A stretch of DNA of 64,000 nucleotides, taken from Thioclava sp. SK-1 (GTDB lineage: Bacteria > Pseudomonadota > Alphaproteobacteria > Rhodobacterales > Rhodobacteraceae). The translations under genes were made by a program, and so were the position numbers. The stretch lies in assembly GCF_001705665.1 (NCBI RefSeq), contig NZ_MDHA01000053.1:1-64000 (forward strand), read 5' to 3'. This document shows, one piece after another, positions 45,896-54,809 of this stretch (position 1 is its first letter; each line of letters starts with the position of its first letter). Below the pieces are notes generated by a model. It was not told the origin of the DNA. It worked only from the letters and a program-made list of their open reading frames with translations, and did not search any database.

Positions 45896-47323
45896 TTATG
45901 TGCCGCAGAATGTGCGCATGACCCGTTCATCACTGCGCGGTGCGAGCTCCATATCAGCGAAGTCATCCGTCTCGCTATAGGGGGCATGCAGCGCCGCATT
46001 CAATCGATCAAAGGGCGCGTAATCTTTGGCTTCGGCGGCGACAATGGCGGCCTCTACCTGGTGGTTGCGCGGGATCCGTAAAGGGTTTGCACTTGCCATA
46101 ATGGCCTGAGGGTTGGCCGCGTCGCGCAGTCGTTCATGCCATTTGTCCAGCCAGTCCTCAAATGGCCCGACCGAGGTAAACTCCGCCCATGCGGATTCCG
46201 TATTGCGCCGTAAGCCACTGAACACGCGCGTGAAATCAGCTTGGTCAGCGGCCATTATATTCAGCAATTCTTGAATCAATGGCACATCGTCAATGGTGGG
46301 ATGTGACAGGCCGATTTTCGCCCCAAAGCGGCGCAGCCATGCGGCCTGATAATGGTCCACAAACCCGTTCACAGCCTCAGTGGCCTGTTCGATGGCACTG
46401 TCCTGATCGCCCATTAGTGGTACAAGGCTGGTCGCCAATTGCGCAAGGTTCCAGACCGCCATTTGTGGTTGCGCACCATAGGCATAGCGGCCGTTCCTAT
46501 CGATAGAGCTGAACGTAGTTTGCGGGTGATACCCGTCCATGAAAGCACAGGGACCATAATCGATTGTTTCCCCCGAAACTGCCATGTTATCCGTGTTCAT
46601 CACCCCATGGATGAAGCCAAAGCTCATCCAGGCTGCGATGAGTTCTGCCTGAGCGCGCACAATGGCGCGCAGCAGATCCAAAGGCGTGGTGCAATCAGGA
46701 TAATGTCGTTCAATCAGATGGTTGCAAAGCAAATCTACACTAGAACTATCGCCGCGGGCTGCGAAAAATTGAAACGTTCCAACGCGGATATGGCTGGCGG
46801 CAACCCGGGTTAAGACGGCCCCGGGACGGTGACGCATGTCGCGCAAAATATCCTCGCCGGTGCGCACCGCAGCCAAGGCCCGTGTGGTGGGAACACCAAG
46901 AGCGGCCATCGCCTCTGACACGATATACTCGCGGATGACGGGGCCGACCCAAGCACGCCCGTCACCACGGCGCGAAAACGGGGTGGGCCCAGCACCTTTC
47001 AGCTGTATGTCAAAGCGTGCGCCGTCCGGCGCGATGACCTCGCCCAACAAGACTGCACGGCCGTCGCCCAACTGCGGTACAAACCCCCCAAATTGATGCC
47101 CAGCATAGGCCTGGGCCAAAGGGGCGGCGCCGTCTGGGACGCGATTTCCCGACATCATGGCCAGCCCTTCGGGGCCCCGCAACCAGTCGAGGTCCAGCCC
47201 CAGTCGCCGTGCCAGCCCATCGTTCATACCAATAAATGTTGGGTTCGCCACCGGGGTTGGGTCTGTCCGTGCGTGAAATTGTTCAGGCAAGCGGCTGTAA
47301 CTGTTGTCAAACGTGATGGTCAT
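45896..47323 (-). CDS. selO: Protein adenylyltransferase SelO (YdiU family)
   Basis: A 475-residue pseudokinase-fold enzyme that AMPylates target proteins on Ser/Thr/Tyr in response to oxidative stress. LAQAYAGHQFGGFVPQLGDG (69-88), FDIQLKGAGPTPFSRRGDGR with Lys109, VGPVIREYIVSEAMAALGVP, and HGVMNTDNMAVSGETIDYGP with the metal-binding Asn/Asp are family signatures. AAGGGG sits before the ATG giving MTITFDNSYSRL. The last residues (MRTFCGT) keep the C-terminal Cys; the family often ends in CSS or CG. Confidence 0.92.
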   Translation of the reverse strand: MTITFDNSYSRLPEQFHARTDPTPVANPTFIGMNDGLARRLGLDLDWLRGPEGLAMMSGNRVPDGAAPLAQAYAGHQFGGFVPQLGDGRAVLLGEVIAPDGARFDIQLKGAGPTPFSRRGDGRAWVGPVIREYIVSEAMAALGVPTTRALAAVRTGEDILRDMRHRPGAVLTRVAASHIRVGTFQFFAARGDSSSVDLLCNHLIERHYPDCTTPLDLLRAIVRAQAELIAAWMSFGFIHGVMNTDNMAVSGETIDYGPCAFMDGYHPQTTFSSIDRNGRYAYGAQPQMAVWNLAQLATSLVPLMGDQDSAIEQATEAVNGFVDHYQAAWLRRFGAKIGLSHPTIDDVPLIQELLNIMAADQADFTRVFSGLRRNTESAWAEFTSVGPFEDWLDKWHERLRDAANPQAIMASANPLRIPRNHQVEAAIVAAEAKDYAPFDRLNAALHAPYSETDDFADMELAPRSDERVMRTFCGT

Positions 47324-47397
47324 GGGGATCCCCTTTGCATCAGATATAAAGCGTAGTGAAGCGAATGACACCCCCAGCACGGTTTTGCGCGCAAAGG

Positions 47398-48330
47398 CTA
47401 TAGCTGCGACAGGCGCTGTGTCAGAAGCTCATAAAACGCATCCGCGCGGACATCCCCCATAAAGGTGGCATTCGCCTTGCGCCCAGACACGCCCCACCAA
47501 TCGGCAACCGTCATTCCCAGTGTCAGCTGGGACTGCGTTTCGATTTCAACGTTGATATACCGCCCGGTAAAGATGTCAGGCTGCAGCAAATAGGCGATGA
47601 CACATGGATCATGTAGCGGCGCCCCGTCAGAGCCATATTTCTCCATGTCAAACCGTTCAAAGAAATCGGTCCAGCTGATGACGGCCTGCGCGATTTGCGT
47701 GTTTAATGCCTTGATCCGGTCCATACGGGCACGTGTGGTCAAAACCTTATGCGTGGCATCCAACGGCAACACGACAAGGTCAATGCCGGATTTAAAAACA
47801 ATTTCAGCAGCTTCGGGATCGACATAAATGTTGAATTCTGCGGTTGGGGTAATATTCCCAACTTCAAAATAAGCGCCGCCCATCAATACGATCTGTTTGA
47901 TTTTAATGGCAATATCGGGTGCCCGGGTCAATGCGGTGGCAATATTGGTTAATGGGCCAAGCGGGCAAAGCGTGATCTCATGGTCCTGCGCAGCACGTAG
48001 CGTTTCAATAATGAAATCAACAGCATGCTGATCTTGTAAAGGCATGGTCGGCGCAGGCAGTTCAATCCCGTCCAAACCGGTTTTGCCATGAACATGTTCC
48101 GCTGTGATCAGCTTGCGTTTGATGGGCGCATCACAGCCCGCAAAGATTTCTATGTCCGTCCGTCCGGCCAGTTCGCAGATCTTACGCGCGTTCAGCGTTG
48201 TTAACGGCAGCGGCACATTGCCTGCTACACAGGTGATCCCCAAAACCTGAAGCTCGGGGCTGGCCAAAGCAAGCAGGATTGCCACGGCATCGTCTTGACC
48301 GGGGTCGGTGTCGATAATGATTTTTTGCAT
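47398..48330 (-). CDS. Nucleoside hydrolase (inosine/uridine-preferring type)
   Basis: A 310-residue IunH-fold enzyme that cleaves the N-glycosidic bond of ribonucleosides. The Ca-binding DTDPGQDDA motif at residues 7-15 is intact, QIVLMGGAYFEVGNITPTAEFN near 144 is the second signature, and HDPCVIAYLL near 239 carries the metal Asp and active-site His. It starts MQKIIIDTDP. Substrate preference among purines and pyrimidines cannot be read off. No transporter adjoins. Confidence 0.9.
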   Translation of the reverse strand: MQKIIIDTDPGQDDAVAILLALASPELQVLGITCVAGNVPLPLTTLNARKICELAGRTDIEIFAGCDAPIKRKLITAEHVHGKTGLDGIELPAPTMPLQDQHAVDFIIETLRAAQDHEITLCPLGPLTNIATALTRAPDIAIKIKQIVLMGGAYFEVGNITPTAEFNIYVDPEAAEIVFKSGIDLVVLPLDATHKVLTTRARMDRIKALNTQIAQAVISWTDFFERFDMEKYGSDGAPLHDPCVIAYLLQPDIFTGRYINVEIETQSQLTLGMTVADWWGVSGRKANATFMGDVRADAFYELLTQRLSQL

Positions 48331-48447
48331 GTTGCGCGCCTTGTGTTTTCGCCACAGTGACGCGCAACAGCTGTCTTGTCCAGATCAACGGCCCATCGAT
48401 TTTATGGTGCACGTTGATGTATTTGATATGAGTTTTATATCAATCGG

Positions 48448-49446
48448 TTACCCGTCAAAGTTCACTTCTTCGATCAACTTCAATGCCGCTGGGCGTGCCG
48501 CGGAAATATCCGTCAGGTTCAAGACATCAGGCGTGAACGTACCCCAGCTTTCCACCAGCTCGGACCGTGCCACGCCTTCTTTGATCGGAAATTCATGGTT
48601 GGTTTCGGCATAGATTTCCTGTGCTGTATCGGACGCCAGGAACTCCATCAATTTCAGCGCGTCATCATGGTTCGGCGCCGAGGCGGTCATGGCCGCACCC
48701 GAAATGTTCATATGTGTGCCGCCCTCTTCAAAAGTAGGGAAGACGATGCGCACGGAGTCCGCCCATTCTTTTTGTGTGTCGTCATTGACCATTTGGCCCA
48801 TGTAATAGGTGTTGCCCAGGCTGATATCGCATACGCCCGACCAAATGGATTTTACCTGTGCGCGGTCATTCCCCTCTGGTTTTTGCGCCAGATTGGCTTT
48901 CAGCCCGGTCAGCCAGGTCTTCGTGGCATCTTCACCGTGATGCAGCAAATAAGCAGCGGTCAGAGCAACGTTGTAGTCGTTGGTGAAAGAGCGCGTGCAG
49001 ATGCGGCCTTTCCATTTGGGGTCTGCCAGATCTTCATATGTAGTGACTTCGCCATCCGCCACACGGTCCTTCGACGCGTAAACGATACGTGCGCGGCTTG
49101 TCAGCCCGAACCAATGGTTGGCCGGGTCGCGGAATTCTGCCGGGATCGCATCGTTTAGGGTAGGGTCATCAACGGCTTGGGTCACGCCGGCATCCACCAC
49201 TTGTGCCAACCGCGCGATATCGACGGTCATCACCAGATCAGCTGGCGATCGCGCACCTTCGGCCTGCAAACGTTCAACCATCCCTTTGGAAATATAAGCA
49301 ACATTGACGCCAATGCCGGTCTCTTTTGTGAACGCATCAAACAGCGGCTGCACCAATTCCGGCTGGCGGTGAGAATAGACGTTCACATCTGCCAATGCGG
49401 GGCTGGCAGCGCACAGGGCGATCAGGGCGGTTGTCATGCGTGTCAT
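48448..49446 (-). CDS. Fe(III)-type ABC transporter substrate-binding protein
   Basis: A 332-residue periplasmic ferric-binding protein of the FbpA/FutA class. Signal peptide ends ASPALA near 19; VNVYSHRQPELVQPLFDAF follows. GLTSRARIVYASKDRV and the Tyr pair in SLGNTYYMGQM are the expected iron-coordination region, and EIYAETNHEFPIKEGV is a family block. AAGGAA precedes the ATG. No permease or ATPase lies next to it here. It is divergent from a MipA-family gene. Confidence 0.88.
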   Translation of the reverse strand: MTRMTTALIALCAASPALADVNVYSHRQPELVQPLFDAFTKETGIGVNVAYISKGMVERLQAEGARSPADLVMTVDIARLAQVVDAGVTQAVDDPTLNDAIPAEFRDPANHWFGLTSRARIVYASKDRVADGEVTTYEDLADPKWKGRICTRSFTNDYNVALTAAYLLHHGEDATKTWLTGLKANLAQKPEGNDRAQVKSIWSGVCDISLGNTYYMGQMVNDDTQKEWADSVRIVFPTFEEGGTHMNISGAAMTASAPNHDDALKLMEFLASDTAQEIYAETNHEFPIKEGVARSELVESWGTFTPDVLNLTDISAARPAALKLIEEVNFDG

Positions 49447-49673
49447 GTCGGTTCCTTACAGTTACAATCGGGCGCGTTTTGCGTCCGATAAAAATTGTCA
49501 GGAATTACCTAAACGATTACGAATATAAGGCAAAGCTATTTCTTCAGCTATTTTGCCGTCATGTGTGCAACAGGTTTGCGACGAAATATCGTGATTTTGT
49601 GATCGGCTTTGCTCGCATGCGTGTCATGCGGTATCACCGAACAAAGACCGAATCTTACCCTAGGAGTCCGCCC

Positions 49674-50492
49674 GTGACCCGAGTTTCCATGATCCTACCG
49701 CTGCTTGTTGCGCCTGTGTTGGCACATGCCCAAGAGGCCGACGGCTACAGCTATTCCCAACCGCGCATGTCCAGCCAATCCAGCGGGACCGGTGCGATTT
49801 TCACATTGGGTGCCGGTGTGGCTGTTGCACCAAAATATCCGGGGTCTGATGAATTCACCACTGGCCCGGATATGGTTATTCGTTTTCACGCGCTGAACTA
49901 TAACGGCACGATGATCGGCAACACCGATCCGAATGCGCGCAACATGGGCTTTTCGGTCTCTGGTTCGTTCCGATATGTTGGGGAGCGCGACACAAGCGAA
50001 TATCCCGAATTGTTTGGTATGGATGATGTCGAAGATTCGATCGAACTTGGCTTGGGCCTGAACTACGAAATCGACAATCTGAAACTGTTCAGTGATGTGC
50101 GCTACGGTGTGACCGGCCATAACACTTGGGTGGGTGAGGTTGGCGCCGATTTTGTGACGCAGCCGATGGAGAATCTGACATTGACGATGGGGCCGCGTGC
50201 GTTTTGGGGCACCGAGAAATTTGCACAGACCTATTACGGTGTGACGGCGGCAGAATCGGCGGCATCGGGCGGGGCGCTTGCAGCGTTTGACGCCGATGGC
50301 GGTTTCTTGTCTGCAGGTGTTGAGCTGGGCGCGCGTTACAGCTTTGACAGCGGTTGGGGTCTGGAATCCACCCTGCGTTATGACAAGCTGATCAGCGATG
50401 CAGGCGACAGCCCGATCACGAAGGTTGGTTCGGATGAGCAGTGGCGCTTTAATTTGGATGTGACACGTGTGTTCCGCATGGGCGCCATCTGA
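49674..50492 (+). CDS. MipA/OmpV-family outer-membrane protein
   Basis: A 272-residue beta-barrel. Signal peptide VTRVSMILPLLVAPVLAHA is cut before QEAD. GVAVAPKYPGSDEFTTGPDM is the MipA signature (xAPxYPGSDxxxxxP), and the C-terminus WRFNLDVTRVFRMGAI is barrel-like. E. coli MipA bridges murein synthases and hydrolases; most homologues are uncharacterised. The GTG start has TAGGAG seven bases upstream; the open frame further up is not signal-like. Confidence 0.85.
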   Translation: MTRVSMILPLLVAPVLAHAQEADGYSYSQPRMSSQSSGTGAIFTLGAGVAVAPKYPGSDEFTTGPDMVIRFHALNYNGTMIGNTDPNARNMGFSVSGSFRYVGERDTSEYPELFGMDDVEDSIELGLGLNYEIDNLKLFSDVRYGVTGHNTWVGEVGADFVTQPMENLTLTMGPRAFWGTEKFAQTYYGVTAAESAASGGALAAFDADGGFLSAGVELGARYSFDSGWGLESTLRYDKLISDAGDSPITKVGSDEQWRFNLDVTRVFRMGAI

Positions 50493-50512
50493 TCCACCAT
50501 ATGAAATGCAAT

Positions 50513-50544
50513 AGAAAAGGCCGCCTTTTCCGGCGGCCTTTTCT
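50513..50544. terminator. Bidirectional terminator between mipA-like and ABC-F genes
   Basis: AGAAAAGGCCGCC (50513-50525) pairs perfectly with GGCGGCCTTTTCT (50532-50544); U-rich on both strands. Confidence 0.9.
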
Positions 50545-50581
50545 ATGTGATCAGTCGATCAAATGTGCGGGTGTGCGGCCG

Positions 50582-52438
50582 TCATCCACCAGCTTTTTCC
50601 AACCGTTCCAGGGCTTCTAGCCATAGTGCTTCAGCGCGGTTCATCGCGTCACGCGCCTCGGCATGTTTCATTTGCCACTTGGCCGCATCATTGGCCCGGC
50701 CGGGAAGGTACAGCGCCTGATCGGCCAGAATGTCATCCAGCTTCTTGATCATCTCACCCAGCTTTTCGACCCGTTCCTCAGACTTGCGCACATCGGCACG
50801 CAGCATCTGAATTTTATCGCGCGGGGCTTTGACGGGTTTGGGCTTTTCTTTCTTTTCGACTTTGGGTTTGTCGTCCGGATCGCCGGCCAATAATTCACCG
50901 CGATAGGTGTCCAGATCAAATTCATAGGGGGCAACACGCCCACCTTTGACCAGCCACAAACGGTCCGCAACCAGTGACAGAAGGTGCATATCGTGGCTGA
51001 CCAAGATCACCGCGCCCGAGTAATCATTCAGCGCGACGGTCAACGCCTCACGGCTTTCGATATCAAGGTGGTTCGTCGGTTCATCCAAAATCAGCATATG
51101 CGGCGCATCAATCGTTGCCAGCAACAGCGATAGCCGGGCTTTTTGCCCACCTGACAGCTTGCCGACATTGGTATCGGCTTGATCTGCGCCCAGTCCAAAG
51201 CCGGCGAGCCTTGCGCGTAATCGTGATTGTCCTTCACCAGGGCGCAGCCGTTGCAAATGCACCAAAGGCGTTGCACCAAGGTCCAGTTCATCCACCTGAT
51301 GCTGGGCAAAATATCCGACACGCAGCTTGGAAGATTTCACTACGCTGCCGCCCATGGACGGCAGTTTGTCGGCCAGCAATTTCGATAGGGTTGATTTGCC
51401 CTCACCGTTTCTGCCCAGCAGCGCGATGCGGTCATCTTGATCAATGCGCAGGTTCAATCGCTGCAACACGGCCTTGCCATCATACCCTACCGAGCCACCA
51501 TCAATGGCGACGATGGGCGGAGAAAGATCTTCCGGTTTGGGAAAGGTGAAGACTTGTTTGGCCGCATCTTCTGGCGCAGTGATCGTGTCCATCTTCTCCA
51601 GCATTTTCACGCGCGATTGCGCCTGTTTTGCTTTACTGGCCTTGGCTTTGAAGCGATCGACAAAGCTTTGCAAATGCGCGCGACGTTCGTCTTGTTTTTT
51701 CGCTGCGGCAGCTTGTTGTTCGCGATTGGCAGCGCGTTGGCGCGCGAAACTATCATATCCGCCGGTATACAGCGTCAGCTTTTTGCCTTCCAAATGCAAA
51801 ATCGCGCCCACAGCCCGGTTCAACAGCCCGCGGTCGTGGCTGATCACCATGACCGTGTGCGGATATTTTGCCAGATATTGCTCTAGCCAAAGCGCGCCTT
51901 CCAGATCCAGATAGTTGGTTGGCTCGTCCAGCAGCAGCAGGTCAGGTTGCGCAAAGAGAACTCCGGCCAAAGCCACCCGCATCCGCCATCCGCCCGAAAA
52001 ATCCGAGCATGGTTTCAACTGTGCCTGTGCGTCAAACCCCAGACCCCGCAAGATAGAGCTGGCCCGCGCCTCCGCGGACCAGGCATCAATATCGGTCAAT
52101 CGGGTTTGGATATCCGCGATCCGCGTCGGATCCGTTGCCGTTTCGGCTTCGGCCATTAATGCGGCACGCTCTGTGTCAGCTTCCAAGACCGTATCAAGCA
52201 AGGAGGTCGATGATGACGGAACCTCCTGTGCCACACCGCCCACGCGGGCGCGCGAGGGCAGGCTGATGTCGCCGCCTTCCAGCGACAGCTCGCCACGGAT
52301 GATTTTGAAAAGCGTGGTTTTACCCGCACCGTTGGGACCTACAAGGCCGACCTTATGCCCGTCAGGGATTGTGGCCGACGCGCCTTCAAATAGCGTGCGA
52401 CCTTCAACGGCATAGGTGATATCAGAGATATTTAGCAT
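50582..52438 (-). CDS. ABC-F family ATPase (Uup/YheS-like)
   Basis: A 618-residue soluble protein with two ABC domains and no membrane helices. Walker A: GPNGAGKTT at 34-42 and GRNGEGKST in the second domain. Signatures: FSGGWRMRV and LSGGQKARLS. Walker B: LLLLDEPTNYLDL and MLILDEPTNHLDIES. The linker between them (P-site tRNA interaction motif) is the Arg/Lys-rich stretch FVDRFKAKASKAKQAQSR, and a C-terminal coiled coil (KIQMLRADVRKSEERVEKL) follows. ABC-F proteins rescue stalled ribosomes. The start MLNISDITYA replaces a longer frame lacking support. Confidence 0.9.
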   Translation of the reverse strand: MLNISDITYAVEGRTLFEGASATIPDGHKVGLVGPNGAGKTTLFKIIRGELSLEGGDISLPSRARVGGVAQEVPSSSTSLLDTVLEADTERAALMAEAETATDPTRIADIQTRLTDIDAWSAEARASSILRGLGFDAQAQLKPCSDFSGGWRMRVALAGVLFAQPDLLLLDEPTNYLDLEGALWLEQYLAKYPHTVMVISHDRGLLNRAVGAILHLEGKKLTLYTGGYDSFARQRAANREQQAAAAKKQDERRAHLQSFVDRFKAKASKAKQAQSRVKMLEKMDTITAPEDAAKQVFTFPKPEDLSPPIVAIDGGSVGYDGKAVLQRLNLRIDQDDRIALLGRNGEGKSTLSKLLADKLPSMGGSVVKSSKLRVGYFAQHQVDELDLGATPLVHLQRLRPGEGQSRLRARLAGFGLGADQADTNVGKLSGGQKARLSLLLATIDAPHMLILDEPTNHLDIESREALTVALNDYSGAVILVSHDMHLLSLVADRLWLVKGGRVAPYEFDLDTYRGELLAGDPDDKPKVEKKEKPKPVKAPRDKIQMLRADVRKSEERVEKLGEMIKKLDDILADQALYLPGRANDAAKWQMKHAEARDAMNRAEALWLEALERLEKAGG

Positions 52439-52603
52439 AGTTGAGCCATGCCTCAGCCAATCGTCCAGGTCAATCGCCAAACTAACTGTGTATGACGATT
52501 TGGACCGGCGCTGGAGGTGGCGCAGGCCACCGACCGCCCTTTTCGGGGCTCAATGCCGCGCAAAGGGCGTCCGTGGCGTCGATAGCGGCAGTAGGGAAAA
52601 GGC

Positions 52604-53089
52604 TCAGGCTGCTTTCAAGCGATACGTGCCTGTGGCAGGCAGCACGTCCAGATACCATCTTGGACGCGGCGTCGGTGTGCTGTCCTGGCTAAGTTCATCT
52701 TCTAAAAGGGCAGTCCAATGTTGCACCTGTGCCTCCAGATCGGGGCCTTTGAGCTGCAAAATGTGTTCGGCCCGCGCCAGATTTTCACGTGCGGTCTGGG
52801 CTTTCACCTGGGCCGAAATCAATTGCGCGTTGAAAGACGGTGCATGTAACGCAGATCTGACCGAGGTCGCATCTTTCGGCTGCAAACGCTCTGCTTTATC
52901 GCTCCAGAATTTCGCGATTTGGGCTTGGTGAATGCAGGCTGATTTCAGATTGGTGCGATACAGCTCTGCGGCTTGGATCATCGCACGATATGAGCTCGCT
53001 TTCAGTGATCCGCTTGTGGCGCTTCTTTCTGTGCGCAGCGTTGCTGCCTCACGCCAATCTTTTGCAAGGCGCTGCAATTCGCTCGTCAT
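52604..53089 (-). CDS. Hypothetical helical protein
   Basis: A 161-residue protein starting MTSELQRLAKDWREAATLRT. It is rich in Ala, Gln, Arg and Lys and predicted largely helical (QVKAQTARENLARAEHILQL and flanking heptad-like stretches), with a Pro-rich tail TPTPRPRWYLDVLP. I do not recognise the family. The chosen ATG is four codons into the open frame; ribosome site not evident. It is followed on the same strand by the ABC-F gene. Confidence 0.5.
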   Translation of the reverse strand: MTSELQRLAKDWREAATLRTERSATSGSLKASSYRAMIQAAELYRTNLKSACIHQAQIAKFWSDKAERLQPKDATSVRSALHAPSFNAQLISAQVKAQTARENLARAEHILQLKGPDLEAQVQHWTALLEDELSQDSTPTPRPRWYLDVLPATGTYRLKAA

Positions 53090-53426
53090 ACTTAGACACA
53101 TGATCTGCTCGTGATCTTAACAGCCACATTGATAATCCTACGGCAGCTTAGGCAAAGCTGCGAGAAGATATGGCGGCACTGGTTGAACGGTCATCTACGG
53201 GTAGTGTTTTTATATCTTTGTTCGGCCATATTTGCTACAAATTAATTACCAAAAAGTTAATAACCCAAGTTGATTTATGAACCTGTCAAGTGCCTTTTCT
53301 TACATTTAAAATCAATATGATAGTTTTTCCCGGTAGATGTGCTCTGGACGATTTGGTCATCAATATTTCGTTATTATTGCCCGTTATAGGGCATAGCCAG
53401 CCGCCGTCTTGCGGTCGAAAATGACA
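53090..53426. other. AT-rich gap between the hypothetical and PotD-like genes
   Basis: About 340 bases without a supported gene. TTAC-N7-TTAA at 53246-53260 resembles a CtrA site with one mismatch to TTAA-N7-TTAA. It would be about 160 bases upstream of the hypothetical gene's start on the minus strand. Confidence 0.35.
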
Positions 53427-53460
53427 CCGGGCGGCGCTGGACTGCGCCGCCCGGGTTTTG
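53427..53460 (-). terminator. Terminator after the PotD-like gene
   Basis: CCGGGCGGCGC (53427-53437) pairs with GCGCCGCCCGG (53444-53454), loop TGGACT. On the minus strand a short T-run follows (GTGTCATTTTCG). It lies about 20 bases after the stop. Confidence 0.75.
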
Positions 53461-53475
53461 CCGTTTATACGGGGA

Positions 53476-54537
53476 TTAGAATCCGGCTTTGATCTTTTCG
53501 AACTCTGCCAGCTGGCGTTCGCGCAGGGCAGGGTCATTTGGGGTCTGCGCCAAGATTGGTGCGTCGATTTGGGTCAGACCTGCGGTTTCCAAATCCGCCT
53601 GCGCAACCTGTTCCATTGCAGTCAAATTCGTGTGGCCATAGTTCATTTCATCCACCAAAACCTGCCCCGAGCTGGGGCTGAGCCATGAGTTGATAAAATC
53701 ATAGGCTTTATCTTCAGAACCGGGCCCCTCTTTCATATTGACCATACCGCAAAACCAGGTCGACGAGCCCTCTGCCGCTTCGCGTTGAAAGGCGACCGGG
53801 TACCCATCAGCCTGTAGATAGGCCACGCCGTCATTCCATGACCATGAAATCAAGACTTCGCCCGATGCCATGGTCTGGGCTTGTTCGGCAGGGTCAGACC
53901 AATAGGACTGGACGTTTTTATTGGCTTCGCGCAGCCAATCCGCGGCGGCTTGGAATTGCGCATCTGTCACGTCGGTCCAATCGGTCACGCCCGTTGCCAA
54001 ATAGGCAAGCGCCCAAACATCATCGGAACTGTCGGGCAGCGAAATCCGGCCTTCATATTTCGGGTTCAAGAAAACATTAAGGCTTGCGACATCTTCGGCC
54101 GGAACTTCTTCGGGATTGTAGGCGATGGCAGTGACACCCCAATCAGTGGGGATATACCATACGCCTTGGTCATCAGAGAAAATATCCGATGCTAAGTATT
54201 TGGGGTCAATGTTTTTAAACTCTGGAATGCGCGAGACATCCCATGGCTCAATCAGGCCCGCATCGCGATATTTTGACACCATCTGAGAGCAGGGATGCGC
54301 GATATCGGTCTTAAAGCCCGAGGCAATTTTTTGATAGGCTTCGTCATCATCACCGTAGAATGTGTAGCTGGGAACATCGCCATTTTTCTCCTGATACGAT
54401 GTCAGAAGCCCGGGAAGTTCAAAACCTGACCAGTCGAAAACCAGTAGATCCGTATCCGCAGCCTGGGTCGGTTGCGCGATCAGCGGAAGCGCGGTTGCAA
54501 GGGCAAGGGCGCCCAATCGCGTCGTAATATATGTCAT
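53476..54537 (-). CDS. Polyamine-type ABC transporter substrate-binding protein (PotD/PotF-like)
   Basis: A 353-residue periplasmic protein. Signal peptide ends QPTQA before ADTDLLVFDWSGF. HPCSQMVSKYRDAGLIEPWD near 81 and IPTDWGVTAIAYNPEEVP near 129 are PotD-family blocks, and SWSWNDGVAYLQADGYPVAF sits in the ligand cleft. Putative ligand is a polyamine, but other amines are possible. It is an orphan here: no potABC genes flank it. Terminator follows directly. Confidence 0.85.
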   Translation of the reverse strand: MTYITTRLGALALATALPLIAQPTQAADTDLLVFDWSGFELPGLLTSYQEKNGDVPSYTFYGDDDEAYQKIASGFKTDIAHPCSQMVSKYRDAGLIEPWDVSRIPEFKNIDPKYLASDIFSDDQGVWYIPTDWGVTAIAYNPEEVPAEDVASLNVFLNPKYEGRISLPDSSDDVWALAYLATGVTDWTDVTDAQFQAAADWLREANKNVQSYWSDPAEQAQTMASGEVLISWSWNDGVAYLQADGYPVAFQREAAEGSSTWFCGMVNMKEGPGSEDKAYDFINSWLSPSSGQVLVDEMNYGHTNLTAMEQVAQADLETAGLTQIDAPILAQTPNDPALRERQLAEFEKIKAGF

Positions 54538-54653
54538 TCAGTTTCATCCCACATCGTGATTGCCTTGATAGGACGCTAGAACGAGGTAATTACGCTCACA
54601 AGAGTGTTTTTGCGTGAAGGAGCGGATGGCACTAGCAACAATCCTCTGAGTCA

Positions 54654-54737
54654 GAGGGGCTCTGCCCCGATCCCGGTTTCAGGGGCATAATGCCCCTGAA
54701 ACCGGGATCCCCCGGGATATTTTCGGCAAGATGAAAG
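54654..54737 (+). repeat. REP-like dispersed repeat, copy B
   Basis: Begins GAGGGGCTCTGCCCC, contains an 18-bp perfect hairpin GATCCCGGTTTCAGGGGC / GCCCCTGAAACCGGGATC (54669-54709), then CCCCCGGGATATTTT and GCAAGATGAAAG. The outer blocks match copy A at 1083-1146, which lies in opposite orientation; the hairpin core is unrelated in sequence. Confidence 0.65.
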
Positions 54738-54809
54738 TGAAGCAGTGGACCAATTGCATTTGGCGTTTATCTGGAGGTGTAATTTTGGTTGGCCGAGGAG
54801 GGAATGGGC

